Positions 56,043 through 64,000 of a stretch of DNA of 64,000 bases are shown piece after piece. Both the position numbers and the translations under genes were made by a program. Source of the stretch: Pseudobutyrivibrio ruminis (GTDB lineage Bacteria; Bacillota; Clostridia; Lachnospirales; Lachnospiraceae); the NCBI GenBank assembly GCA_015057315.1, contig SVER01000009.1:34722-98721 (forward strand). The letters run 5' to 3'. Each line of letters opens with the position of its first letter. Position 1 is the first letter of the stretch. Below the pieces are notes generated by a model. That model did no database searches. It was given only the letters and a program-made list of their open reading frames with translations, and was not told the origin of the DNA.

Positions 56043-57737
56043 ATGAACGATTTTATTGGAAAACGTTTGAAAATGAAACGTAGAATCCTTATTGTAGACG
56101 ACGAAGAAATCAATGTAATGATGCTTTCAAAAATCCTCAAGGATGAATATGAGGTTTTTACTGCATCAAATGGAAAAGAAGCACTGGATATTCTTAAGCA
56201 AGAAAACGGGCTAATATCTCTGATTCTTCTTGATTTAATCATGCCTGTTATGGACGGATACGAATTCTTCAACGTTATCAGTCAATGCTCTGAATATAAG
56301 AATATTCCTATTATTTGTCTCACTTCTGAAAAGGATGCCGAGGTAGAAATTCTTAATATGGGTATGGCTGATTTTATCCCTAAGCCTTTTGAAAATCCGG
56401 CAGTTATTCTTGCTAGAATATCAAGAGTCATCCAGCTATTCGAAGGCTCAGATATCATTAAGGCTACTCAGTTTGATGATTTGACTAAGCTGTATAACAT
56501 TGAATATTTCTGCGAATATGCCTCCTTTTATGATAAGTATTATCCTCATTGTCCTAAGGATTTAATCGCCATTAGCTTTAATCGTTTCTATGTTGTTAAT
56601 GCTGTGCACGGCAGAGCTTATGCCGATAAAATCTTAGTTTTAATTGGAAATGCCATTAAAGATTACGTGGATAAAAATGCTGGTGTAGCATGTAGATATT
56701 TAAATAATTTATTCTATGTGTATATAAAAAGCGGTAATCATGCTGATGGTCTGCTGGAAAAAATTAATACCGCTCTTTACGATTTTGCTGAAGATTCTAC
56801 TTATCGTATTAAAATTGGCGTTTTCAGGTCTGATGAATCAAATTCCTATGAGTTCAGCAAAAAGATGGATTACGCCTTACTTGCATGTAACAGCATCAAT
56901 GATTTATATAGCACGCAGATTGCCTACTATGATGAATCTATCCGTGAAAAAGAAAACTTTGAAGAGAAGTTGATTTGCGATTTGGACAAAGCCATAGAGC
57001 AGAGACAGTTTAAGGTATACTATCAGCCTAAATTTTCCGTTCAATCCACTGCCCCTCATCTATGCAGTGCTGAGGCTCTTATCAGATGGGAGCATCCGGA
57101 ATTTGGTATGATTAACCCTGGCAAGTTCATACCTCTATTTGAAAAGAATGGTATGATTACAAAGCTTGACCATTATGTCTGGGTTGAGGCCGCAAATCAA
57201 GTTGCCAAATGGAAAAAGACTTATAATTGCAGTCTTCCTGTGTCTGTTAATGTATCAAGAATTGATATGTTAGATGAAAACCTTTGCCACGACCTGCTTT
57301 CCATCGTAAAAGAGGCTGGTATCGATATTAAAGATTTTTACCTGGAAGTTACCGAATCTGCATACACCAATGATAAAACAGATGTCTTAAATGTCGTAGA
57401 TACTCTTAGAAAAGAGGGTTTTTACATTGAAATGGACGATTTTGGCACTGGATATTCGTCTTTGAACATGTTAACTGAATTACAGTTTGATGTGCTTAAG
57501 CTAGACATGGAATTCGTTAGAAACATACACAAGGATGAAAAAGCACTTCGTCTTGTTGAGTTTATCATAGATATTGCAAAGTACTTAAATGTAATGGTTA
57601 TCGCGGAAGGCGTAGAGCACGAAGAACAGTACAATATACTAAAACAATTAGGTTGCGATGTTGTTCAGGGTTATTATTTCTCTAAACCCGTTGATAATAA
57701 CAGGTTTGAAGATATAATTAAAAAAAATGCCACTTAG
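56043..57737 (+). CDS. Response regulator with degenerate GGDEF and EAL domain
   Basis: 564 residues, start ATG 56043 (GGGGGGTAGC upstream). REC domain about 12-130 with phospho-acceptor Asp64 (LILLDLIMP) and acidic pair VDDEE. 145-300 looks like a GGDEF domain without the signature. EAL 310-560: CSAEALIRWEHPEFG, VTESAYTND, MDDFGTGYSSLNML, KLDMEFVRNI, VIAEGVEHEEQ, QGYYFSKPV, all needed for c-di-GMP hydrolysis. An active phosphodiesterase controlled by phosphorylation. Confidence 0.9.
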   Translation: MNDFIGKRLKMKRRILIVDDEEINVMMLSKILKDEYEVFTASNGKEALDILKQENGLISLILLDLIMPVMDGYEFFNVISQCSEYKNIPIICLTSEKDAEVEILNMGMADFIPKPFENPAVILARISRVIQLFEGSDIIKATQFDDLTKLYNIEYFCEYASFYDKYYPHCPKDLIAISFNRFYVVNAVHGRAYADKILVLIGNAIKDYVDKNAGVACRYLNNLFYVYIKSGNHADGLLEKINTALYDFAEDSTYRIKIGVFRSDESNSYEFSKKMDYALLACNSINDLYSTQIAYYDESIREKENFEEKLICDLDKAIEQRQFKVYYQPKFSVQSTAPHLCSAEALIRWEHPEFGMINPGKFIPLFEKNGMITKLDHYVWVEAANQVAKWKKTYNCSLPVSVNVSRIDMLDENLCHDLLSIVKEAGIDIKDFYLEVTESAYTNDKTDVLNVVDTLRKEGFYIEMDDFGTGYSSLNMLTELQFDVLKLDMEFVRNIHKDEKALRLVEFIIDIAKYLNVMVIAEGVEHEEQYNILKQLGCDVVQGYYFSKPVDNNRFEDIIKKNAT

Positions 57738-57750
57738 TTGGCATTTTTTT
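57720..57750. terminator. Bidirectional terminator
   Basis: AAAAAAATGCCA-CTTAG-TTGGCATTTTTTT; the stop of the EAL gene is in its loop. It also serves the convergent Nudix gene. Confidence 0.9.
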
Positions 57751-57755
57751 ATATC

Positions 57756-58349
57756 CTATCTATCATTCTTATCTGCAAGAAGCAAAGCCAAAATATGAGA
57801 TGCCTGTGGAAATTCGCCAGATGCTATCATTTCATCAATTTCTTTTCTGGTATGCAAATGCACATTCAAAAACTCTGTCTCATCTAGGCTTTGACCACTT
57901 ACTTTTCTACAACTCTTAGCTACAAATATGTTGGCGTAGTTATCAGCCATTGTGGCATTTGAAGGAACTGATAGTAGGAATTTCCAATCATCACTTTCAT
58001 AGCCTGTTTCTTCCATCAGCTCACGCTTTGCTGCTTCAAGGGCATCCTCTGCGCTATCTTTATCTAGACGGCTGCCATATTCCTTACCATCACATCTCTC
58101 TATTCCGCCGGCGCAAAACTCTGTTGTAACCCTTTTGATGCCATGGCGATACTGCCTTACGCAGATGTAATTACCAGCCTCATCAGTGGCAACAATCACA
58201 ACATAGTCCCTACGACTATAGCTATAATATGGCTCAAATTCCCTTCCATCTGGAAATCTGTATCTACTTTTTCTAAAATCTATCCATTCATCATTAACTA
58301 TATGTTCGCAGGAAACCTCTTCCCACTCAAGCTTTTCATTTTCAATCAT
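57756..58349 (-). CDS. Nudix hydrolase, ADP-ribose pyrophosphatase type
   Basis: 197 residues. YSRRDYVVIVATDEAGNYICVRQYRHGIKRVTTEFCAGGIE then EAAKRELMEETGYESDDW forms the Nudix motif with an insertion of about 20 residues between G and the helix. PSNATMADNYANIFVA is typical of ADPRase. Likely cleaves ADP-ribose. Confidence 0.85.
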   Translation of the reverse strand: MIENEKLEWEEVSCEHIVNDEWIDFRKSRYRFPDGREFEPYYSYSRRDYVVIVATDEAGNYICVRQYRHGIKRVTTEFCAGGIERCDGKEYGSRLDKDSAEDALEAAKRELMEETGYESDDWKFLLSVPSNATMADNYANIFVAKSCRKVSGQSLDETEFLNVHLHTRKEIDEMIASGEFPQASHILALLLADKNDR

Positions 58350-58373
58350 CTATCTGTCTCCTATACTTTTAAA

Positions 58374-58403
58374 TAAAAAACTCTAAGTGAAATACTTAGA
58401 GTC
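58374..58403 (-). terminator. Terminator of yqeY
   Basis: ACTCTAAG-TATTTCA-CTTAGAGT followed by TTTTTTAT on the minus strand. Confidence 0.85.
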
Positions 58404-58429
58404 TTTCATAATTGTGATATTATCCAATT

Positions 58430-58867
58430 TTATTTGCAGAGCTCTGCAACAATCATGTTGATTGCTTTACCATCAGCCTTGCCCTTAAGTGCTGGCATAA
58501 CTTCCTTCATGATAGCGCCCTTGTTCTTTGTTGCAATTACTTCAGCAAAATTCTCGTTAAGGAATGCTCTGATTTCATCATCAGACATCATTGCTGGTGC
58601 ATATTCCTTAATAACATCATATCTGAACTGGTACTCCTCCTTAAGGTCAGTTCTTTCAGCTGGGCATGTATCTAGCTGCTCCTTAGCTGTCTTAAGGGAC
58701 TTTAGGATTACCTGATCTACTAATTCATCTGCAATATTATCTCTGGTTCCCGCATCGATTGCTGCCTTCTTTACATCTGATACAAGAGAAGATATTGCAT
58801 CCTTTCTTGCCTTATCTCTGGCCTTCATTGCTGCGACCATGTCTTTTTGTAATGTTTCAAACTGCAT
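58430..58867 (-). CDS. GatB/YqeY domain protein
   Basis: 145 residues from ATG 58867 (AAGAAGGGG upstream; the longer frame start is unsupported). LQKDMVAAMKARDKARKDAISSLVSDVKKAAID and a C-terminal GAIMKEVMPALKGKADGKAINMIVAELCK are the YqeY pattern. Possibly a tRNA-related binding module (helical tail as in GatB). Confidence 0.92.
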   Translation of the reverse strand: MQFETLQKDMVAAMKARDKARKDAISSLVSDVKKAAIDAGTRDNIADELVDQVILKSLKTAKEQLDTCPAERTDLKEEYQFRYDVIKEYAPAMMSDDEIRAFLNENFAEVIATKNKGAIMKEVMPALKGKADGKAINMIVAELCK

Positions 58868-58930
58868 TATTATCCCCTTCTTTCTTTTGTTATCTAGTTC
58901 ATATTTTACCACATTCGATATAACATGCAC

Positions 58931-59581
58931 TCAATTTATAATTTCTAGCGAATCCTTTTCAACATGACACTGCAAGAATAGAACCTCTACACCTGCATCT
59001 TTTGCTTCCTTAAGGGCGATTCCAAATTCAGGATGAGTGTCGATATTAGGGCGAACCTCTGTAACACCATCAACTTGAATAACGAAGCCTATCATAGCTT
59101 TATACCCAAGTGTTGTGGCCTTTGCCAGCTCCCTAAGGTGCTTTACTCCACGTTCGGTTGGGGCATCTGGAAAATATCCTATACCATCTTTTATAAGGGT
59201 GCAGCCCTTTACTTCTAACAGATACTCTTCATCACCCTTTTTCATATAGAAATCAATCCTGGAATCCCCGTATTTATATTCAGGACAGATGTAATCGTAA
59301 TCCTGCTTTTCAAGCCACTCCTTAACCACCGAATTAGGTGCCTGGGAATCTATATTAATTATTCCAATTGGCGTTTCTACTGCTATTAAGTCATAAGGTG
59401 TCTTACGGTCTGGATTGCTCGCCTTTTCAAGATATACAGTGCATCCTGGCAAAAGTAACTCCCTGCATCTTCCTGTGTTTTTAACATGTACAGTTAGTTG
59501 CTCTCCATCAAGCTCCACCTGGGCGATGAAGCGATTTGGCCTGGATATGAATTTAGCTTCTACAATATTTCTATATTTCAT
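58931..59581 (-). CDS. sfsA: SfsA family nuclease/sugar fermentation stimulation protein
   Basis: 216 residues, usual length. VHVKNTGRCRELLLPGCTVYLEKA, DSRIDFYMKKGDEEYLLEVKGCTL, YFPDAPTERGVKHLRELAK, IDTHPEFGIALKEA are all SfsA motifs with the nuclease core D...E-V-K. Proposed DNA-binding/nuclease role. Confidence 0.95.
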   Translation of the reverse strand: MKYRNIVEAKFISRPNRFIAQVELDGEQLTVHVKNTGRCRELLLPGCTVYLEKASNPDRKTPYDLIAVETPIGIINIDSQAPNSVVKEWLEKQDYDYICPEYKYGDSRIDFYMKKGDEEYLLEVKGCTLIKDGIGYFPDAPTERGVKHLRELAKATTLGYKAMIGFVIQVDGVTEVRPNIDTHPEFGIALKEAKDAGVEVLFLQCHVEKDSLEIIN

Positions 59582-59588
59582 TGGCCTA

Positions 59589-60137
59589 TTAATCCTCGCC
59601 TAAAAGTGTAACTATCCTTGGTTCATAACCTACTGCAGGAAGAAATACATCGAAGATATCCTTTGTTGTTATCCTTAGGCTAGATGTGTTTACGCAAGGA
59701 TGACAGCCTATAAACTGGCTGTTTTTAACATCCTCATCTATCAGAAGCTGAACCTTGTGATCCTTATCATTCATGAGACCCATTACACTCACTGAACCTG
59801 GTTCGATATCGAGATATTTCAACATGTCCTCTGGCTCAGCAAATGATAGTCTGGCTGAATTAATCTGCTTTGAAAGCTCCTTTGTTTTAAACTTTTTATC
59901 CCCTGGCATAAGTAGCAGGTAGAAGTTAGTCTTTTGTCTATTGCAAAGGAATAAATTCTTACACATCAATGTGCCAAGAACCTTATCAACTTCGGCGCAT
60001 GCCTCCATTGTATTTGCTGCTTCGTGATCCACTCGCTTGTATTCTATACCTAGGTTATCTAAATAATCGTATACTCTGATTTCTCTACCTAAACGTTCTT
60101 TTGTGTCCGCTGGTCTTCCTGTTTGTAATTCTGTCAC
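59589..60137 (-). CDS. YbaK-domain aminoacyl-tRNA deacylase (PrdX/ProXp type)
   Basis: 182 residues. Helical start (IRVYDYLDNLGIEYKRVDHEAANTMEACAEVDKVLG), then MPGDKKFKTKELSKQINSARLSFA, PGSVSVMGLMND and GCHPCVNTSSLRITTKDIFDVFLPAVG, the PrdX-like YbaK set with Lys in KTKEL. Removes mischarged alanine or similar from tRNA-Pro. Confidence 0.88.
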   Translation of the reverse strand: MTELQTGRPADTKERLGREIRVYDYLDNLGIEYKRVDHEAANTMEACAEVDKVLGTLMCKNLFLCNRQKTNFYLLLMPGDKKFKTKELSKQINSARLSFAEPEDMLKYLDIEPGSVSVMGLMNDKDHKVQLLIDEDVKNSQFIGCHPCVNTSSLRITTKDIFDVFLPAVGYEPRIVTLLGED

Positions 60138-60162
60138 AGTTATTTCCTCACTTTTCTAGCAT

Positions 60163-60789
60163 CTATTTTCCATCAGGGAAGCTTGTGAATGCGCCTCTTT
60201 CTAGTTCAGGATAACCGATAGTTTCCTTTGCTGCAGCAAATGCCTTAATCATAAAGGACATATTTCTAGCCAGATTTCTCATGGTCTGCAAGCCTTCCAA
60301 ATCCTTTTTCACATCTTCTGCTGAAAAGCCATGAACCTGATTCCAATAGGTGCTGGAAGCTACAGGCATACTGCTGATTGTAAAATACTTATTAAGCACA
60401 TCAAAGCTGGCTGTATTGCCACCTCTACGGCAGCTAACCACTGCTGCACCCACCTTCATGTGCTTGCTAAATGAAGTGCTGTAGAACAATCTATCTAAGA
60501 ATGAAAGCAGATTTCCATTAGGAGAACCATAGTATACAGGGCTTCCCACAACTAATCCATCCGCCTCCTCAAACTTAGGAGCCACCTCATTTACCAAATC
60601 ATCAAACACGCACTTTCCCTTGCTCTCACAAGTGCCACATGCTATGCAGCCCCTAATATCCTTATTTCCAACCTGGATAATCTCTGTCTCTATCCCCTCT
60701 TTTTCAAAAACACTAACCATCTCATCTAGAGCTGTAGCAGTGCATCCATGAGTGTGTGGACTGCCATTTAATAATAATACCTTTGCCAT
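60163..60789 (-). CDS. Flavodoxin-fold FMN/NADPH-dependent reductase
   Basis: 208 residues. LLNGSPHTHGCTATALDEM (FMN phosphate loop), RGCIACGTCESKGKCVFDD (Cys cluster typical for this subfamily, like iron-sulfur flavoprotein relatives), ADGLVVGSPVYYGSPNGNLLSFLDRLFYS. Cytoplasmic redox enzyme of unknown substrate. Confidence 0.9.
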   Translation of the reverse strand: MAKVLLLNGSPHTHGCTATALDEMVSVFEKEGIETEIIQVGNKDIRGCIACGTCESKGKCVFDDLVNEVAPKFEEADGLVVGSPVYYGSPNGNLLSFLDRLFYSTSFSKHMKVGAAVVSCRRGGNTASFDVLNKYFTISSMPVASSTYWNQVHGFSAEDVKKDLEGLQTMRNLARNMSFMIKAFAAAKETIGYPELERGAFTSFPDGK

Positions 60790-60909
60790 TTTGCCAATCT
60801 CCTTTTGCTTTTCTTTTATATTACTACTTTATGATTACAACTAATATGCCAGATTTAACACTTTTTTATAAATGATAAAGTATCCTGTTTATTCTCTGCC
60901 AAAATAGCC

Positions 60910-62034
60910 TTATTTATTTCTTAAAATCCCATTATCATCGATTTCCACATTAACAGATATATTTTCTAGCCTGTCATACAACGCCCGCTGCTTTTCTTTA
61001 TCGTCAACATATACTGTCCTGCAATTCGTTTGCAATGCAGGTGTAATTATCACATCTATGTTATCTTCATTACCATCCCCATAGCAATGCAGGGTTACAA
61101 GCATTGAATCTAGCGTCTTTTCGTTGAACCAATAGTTTCCAAGACTATAGACAATAGGTACATCCTTATAATATTCAAATCCTTGAAGGCAATGGGTATG
61201 CGCGCCGATTATTGCATCTGCACCTGCATCTATGTATTCATGGGCCGTTTGAGGTTGAACAGTTTCTAACTCTGTGGAATATTCTGTGCCCCAATGAGGC
61301 AATGCCACCACAATATCAGCATTTGCATCTGCTTCTTTTATCTCTTCATCAAAAAGAGTGGTGTCATAGCACCTAAGTATGCCTGGCTCTGTATCAGTTG
61401 CCTGTGGTGTCATCTTATTTTTCTCAGCCCTTGAGGCTGCTACAAAAGCTATAGTCTTGCCCTGAATTTCCATATAAACAGGTTCACTGGCTTCATTTAA
61501 GTTATGACCTGCGCCTACATAAGGTATTTTTGCCTTATCAAGGGTATCCATAGTATCAAGCAAAGCTTCTTTTCCGTAATCATATACATGATTATTGGCA
61601 AGACCAACTATATCTACTCCAAGCAGTTTCAAATTCTCCACCCTATCTGGATTTGCCCTGAATGTATAGGCCTTTCCTGGCAACGGTTGTCCACGGTCAC
61701 TGTAGGTGAACTCGTTATTTATCCACATTATATCCGCCTGCTGCATGGTATTTATCAACTCTGGCGAGATACAATCTTTTATTCCGTTTTCGCAGGTATT
61801 AAGGTACTGTGTCGTAACCCAGTTTTCATCAAAATTGATATCACCAGCAAAACACAAGGTGAAATCGTAGGCACCGCTGTCTTCAACTACAGCTTCCTCC
61901 AACTGAGCCTTTGGAACATCCTCCTCCTGCTGGATCTGTCTTTCTTCAAGTGCTGATTCTTTTATACCGCAGGCTTGGAATGTAAGACAAGCTAGTATAA
62001 GTATAGATAGTTTCTTTTTCATAGTGTTATTCAT
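60910..62034 (-). CDS. CapA-family (poly-gamma-glutamate capsule-like) lipoprotein
   Basis: 374 residues from ATG 62034; ATG 62022 (MKKKLSIL) is equally possible, no ribosome site for either. Lipoprotein signal with lipobox CLTFQAC, then CapA metallophosphatase-like domain: LCFAGDINFDENW, WINNEFTYSDRGQPLPGK, VDIVGLANNHVYDYG, GAHTHCLQGFEYY. Extracellular, anchored. Link to capsule not certain, as no capBC are visible. Confidence 0.88.
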   Translation of the reverse strand: MNNTMKKKLSILILACLTFQACGIKESALEERQIQQEEDVPKAQLEEAVVEDSGAYDFTLCFAGDINFDENWVTTQYLNTCENGIKDCISPELINTMQQADIMWINNEFTYSDRGQPLPGKAYTFRANPDRVENLKLLGVDIVGLANNHVYDYGKEALLDTMDTLDKAKIPYVGAGHNLNEASEPVYMEIQGKTIAFVAASRAEKNKMTPQATDTEPGILRCYDTTLFDEEIKEADANADIVVALPHWGTEYSTELETVQPQTAHEYIDAGADAIIGAHTHCLQGFEYYKDVPIVYSLGNYWFNEKTLDSMLVTLHCYGDGNEDNIDVIITPALQTNCRTVYVDDKEKQRALYDRLENISVNVEIDDNGILRNK

Positions 62035-62043
62035 CCATTTTAT

Positions 62044-62091
62044 AAAAGAAAAGGACTCTGGGCCCTCCGTTGTTCACAGTGGGTCGAGTCC
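62044..62091 (-). promoter_or_regulatory. Terminator-like leader hairpin before the CapA gene
   Basis: Minus strand GGACTCG-ACCC...GGG-CCCAGAGTCC followed by TTTTCTTTT, only about 10 bases before the start codon. The loop ACTGTGAACAACGGA is unpaired. It could be an attenuator for the CapA gene; no known riboswitch class recognised. Confidence 0.45.
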
Positions 62092-62277
62092 GTTCTTGTT
62101 TAATATTAGCATTATAATTTTATATTTCAAGTGTTTTGCCTATTTATATATTGTACATTCATTCAATAGTATTTTGTCCAAATGTGTAAAAAAAGTGAGA
62201 TTTGGACAAATCAACTCACAGATGATTTTATATTATATGCGAAAGTTATGCAAAACCATTAATGAGACAGCATTCGA

Positions 62278-62514
62278 TTACTCTGAAAAGATTTCTCCTT
62301 TTATCGACTGTAAAGCAACATACAAAAACGCCTCTAGTTCCACTAATCTATCTGGAAATTTTTCTTGAAACTTTCTATGAAGTTCATCAACAACATAGTC
62401 ACAAGTTATAGGTTGATATGGATAAGTTAGTGCCTTTCTCAATGCCTGAGCTACTTTCCCATTAGGAAATAACGCTGCTGAAATGAAAATGTTTGTATCG
62501 ATCATCACTTTCAC
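62278..62514 (-). CDS. PIN-domain toxin, C-terminally shortened
   Basis: 78 residues from GTG 62514, overlapping the antitoxin stop (GTGA). VMIDTNIFISAALF with Asp6, and DELHRKF with Glu44 are PIN motifs of the putative-toxin (PF13470-like) type. The family is usually 130-140 residues; here the third acidic motif (D-x-D/N near the end) is missing and the frame closes after IKGEIFSE. RNase activity is doubtful. Confidence 0.75.
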   Translation of the reverse strand: MKVMIDTNIFISAALFPNGKVAQALRKALTYPYQPITCDYVVDELHRKFQEKFPDRLVELEAFLYVALQSIKGEIFSE

Positions 62515-62786
62515 TCAGCATTTTCCTCCCTTCGTGATGCAGTAATCCAATTTGCAACATCGTCCTCAGATAATAATCCCGCCTTTGAAGCTTCACCCTT
62601 CATTTGCTCTTGGAACCTTTTTAATGCATAAACGGCCGAATTAACAACTTTAACTTCATTTCCTTCAACTATAAATGTCACCCTATCTCCAGTCTCAATG
62701 CCCAAGGCTGCTCTTACATTCTTAGGTATAGTGACCTGTCCTTTCGACATTACCTTTGCATCATTTACAAATAATGTGCTTGCCAT
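62511..62786 (-). CDS. AbrB/MazE-type antitoxin
   Basis: 91 residues. SpoVT/AbrB DNA-binding domain: AKVMSKGQVTIPKNVRAALGIETGDRVTFIVEG. C-terminal tail (ASKAGLLSEDDVANWITASRREE) would bind the PIN toxin. Ribosome site AAAGGAGGTG. Autoregulation via the palindrome in its promoter is likely. Confidence 0.9.
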   Translation of the reverse strand: MASTLFVNDAKVMSKGQVTIPKNVRAALGIETGDRVTFIVEGNEVKVVNSAVYALKRFQEQMKGEASKAGLLSEDDVANWITASRREENAE

Positions 62787-62802
62787 ATTAACACCTCCTT
62801 TA

Positions 62803-62854
62803 AAAAGTAGGGAATTCCTACTTTTATTATAACTTGATATTAGGTTACTTACAA
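62803..62854 (-). promoter_or_regulatory. Promoter with palindromic operator for the antitoxin gene
   Basis: Minus strand -35 TTGTAA, 17 bases, -10 TATAAT (62831-62826), then directly AAAAGTAGG-AATTC-CCTACTTTT (62825-62803), an operator-like palindrome lying over the transcription start. Confidence 0.65.
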
Positions 62855-63036
62855 TCTATTTTTTTAATAGCTTTATCTGCTCTAATGCTACTTTCTGCAA
62901 TTCAGGTGACTATTCTTCCATTATCATTCTGTTAATAGTCTTCAATGATATTATATGAAAAAAACTTAATACCTTCATTGAATCTGTGGTATAAGAACAT
63001 ATAATGCTAATTTGCTCTATCCTATTTAACTACTTT

Positions 63037-63696
63037 TTATACCACTTCTTTGATAATATTATAAATTTCTCTTCCACTATCTCTTCCAAATACATGCATA
63101 GAATCTGAATACATTTTCTTCTTCTGAACTTTATCATGTATAGATACAAACGATATAATTTCATCTACAAGATTTTCATAATCTGTATCATTAAAAACAT
63201 ACTTTATTTTTTTGCAGAGTCTCTCTTTTTCCTGATATTTTGCAAACTCTTCTTCTATGTTTAATAATGCCATTTTTGAATCTACAGTTGCTTTCCGCTC
63301 ACTATCATCTGGGTCATTCATAACTGAAATAGCAGCTTCAATTGTTGGTGCTTTAACAATAATCATGCCATCTGACTTATATTTTATGTTTACAAAATCC
63401 ACAACTGCCTTAAAGCCTTTGTCGTTACTAATAATGGCAATATGTCTTTCTCCTTGTTCTGCTAAAATCCCTGCTTGAACAGATATGTAAAAATCTAATG
63501 CATTTTTTCCAGGAGCTTGTAATTTATATGTCCTCCATTTGCAGCCACTTTGCTCAATTAAGGTTACGTCACCCTTTCTAATACTCTTACACGCGGCAGA
63601 ATAAAATATTATCAATGTGTCCTTATCATTCACATACTCTAACCCTTTGAGTCCATTATGATTTGTTACATTTTCATAATCTACTAATATAGTCAT
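63037..63696 (-). CDS. PIN/NYN-like nuclease domain protein
   Basis: 219 residues. Acidic residues at the places of PIN-like nucleases: Asp6 (ILVDYENV), Asp68 (ALDFYISVQAG), Asp92 (ISNDKGF), Asp100 (VVDFV). The rest (about 130-219) is helical, possibly a binding tail (CKKIKYVFNDTDYENLVDEIISF). Probably an RNA-directed nuclease or sensor; no partner gene is evident, the 62.5 kb toxin-antitoxin pair being the nearest. Ribosome site TAGGAGGACG. Confidence 0.65.
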   Translation of the reverse strand: MTILVDYENVTNHNGLKGLEYVNDKDTLIIFYSAACKSIRKGDVTLIEQSGCKWRTYKLQAPGKNALDFYISVQAGILAEQGERHIAIISNDKGFKAVVDFVNIKYKSDGMIIVKAPTIEAAISVMNDPDDSERKATVDSKMALLNIEEEFAKYQEKERLCKKIKYVFNDTDYENLVDEIISFVSIHDKVQKKKMYSDSMHVFGRDSGREIYNIIKEVV

Positions 63697-63831
63697 TTCG
63701 TCCTCCTAGATAATATAGATTTCCATGCTTACTATTCTGAAGGATGTATATGTCCATATATAACGACTGCTACATCATTTAAAGTCATTTAAAGCATTTA
63801 AAGTAATCAACACTAATCGACGTGATTCATT

Positions 63832-63861
63832 TCTAATCGTATGGAATTCCATACGGTTAGA
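63832..63861. promoter_or_regulatory. 30-base near-perfect palindrome
   Basis: Core CGTATGGAATTCCATACG, extended to TCTAA...TTAGA with one mismatch. Between the rpsR terminator and the PIN/NYN-like gene; could be an operator for that gene. Confidence 0.5.
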
Positions 63862-63877
63862 ATCTTTAACTGACAAA

Positions 63878-63918
63878 TAAAAAAGACACTATTCGGAAAT
63901 GAATCCAAATAGTGTCTT
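63878..63918 (-). terminator. Terminator after rpsR
   Basis: AAGACACTATT...AATAGTGTCTT followed by TTTTTTATT on the minus strand, 14 bases after the rpsR stop. Confidence 0.85.
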
Positions 63919-63931
63919 ATTACTTCAAGAA

Positions 63932-64000
63932 TTAATCCTGTACGTATGGCATAAGTGCAACGTGACGAGCACGCTTGATAGCTACTGTAAGAGCTCTCTG
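63932..64000 (-). CDS. rpsR: 30S ribosomal protein S18 (5' part outside window)
   Basis: The last 22 codons read QRALTVAIKRARHVALMPYVQD, the conserved C-terminus of S18, ending in TAA at 63932. The gene enters from the right window edge. Confidence 0.93.
   Translation of the reverse strand, partial: QRALTVAIKRARHVALMPYVQD

Noticed and set aside
62044..62091. tRNA or known riboswitch
   Set aside because: Only one long stem; no cloverleaf and no match to aptamer cores known to me.
62870..63036. Coding remnant PELQKVALEQIKLLKK behind the PIN/NYN-like gene
   Set aside because: Only 16 codons in frame with stops around; too little to annotate as a gene.

Overview
The window looks like chromosome from a low-GC, anaerobic Firmicute of the Lachnospiraceae, most like Butyrivibrio/Pseudobutyrivibrio. 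This is inferred from protein style (PFK subgroup, MsmK-type sugar ATPase, LacZ, bacterial ferredoxin, MecA, GdpP, AtpZ-AtpI-AtpBEFHAGDC) and not from any marker search. Almost all genes lie on the minus strand. Plus-strand genes are mecA, a ferredoxin, msmK, a PucR/CdaR-like regulator and a response-regulator/EAL protein.

1-12.0 kb is an accessory region. It opens with a large secreted surface protein (cut by the window edge) that carries a transglutaminase-like fold without its cysteine. Next comes a type VII (LXG) polymorphic-toxin island: an LXG protein with a TNT-type (NAD-glycohydrolase-like) C-terminus, two tandem immunity paralogues, three LXG accessory genes (DUF4176, DUF5082/YwqH-like, DUF5344/YwqI-like), then a chain of immunity genes, an orphan toxin tip and broken fragments. 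The surface-protein gene and the LXG gene share a duplicated promoter plus structured leader. No ESX/T7SS secretion genes are in view.

12.0-19.7 kb is housekeeping: recR, ebfC, dnaX, phosphofructokinase, pepD, a tocopherol-cyclase-like protein, greA and a Nudix hydrolase. 19.7-29.2 kb is a long operon of threonylcarbamoyl-AMP synthase, a degenerate LMW-phosphatase, dCMP deaminase and a complete F1Fo ATP synthase whose c subunit has the sodium-binding signature. 29.3-33.2 kb holds a GH18 enzyme and a two-gene kinase/ParA-like module. 33.3-38.9 kb has mecA, a DUF1858 protein, ferredoxin, dnaB, rplI and the DHH cyclic-dinucleotide phosphodiesterase gdpP.

39.2-53 kb is built around sugar use. 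It has an orphan ABC ATPase (msmK), a regulator, galK between two copies of an intergenic repeat, and a lacZ operon with solute-binding protein and two permeases but no ATPase of its own, preceded by an AraC regulator cotranscribed with a GGDEF protein. MsmK probably powers that importer; LacZ and GalK then feed the Leloir pathway. 52-62 kb contains a LarC N-terminal protein alone, a large adenosine-deaminase-like protein with an extra Rossmann-like C-terminal region, an EAL phosphodiesterase, Nudix, YqeY, SfsA, YbaK-type deacylase, flavoprotein and CapA-like genes. The end (62.2-64 kb) has an AbrB/PIN toxin-antitoxin pair with a shortened toxin, a PIN/NYN-like protein and the tail of rpsR.
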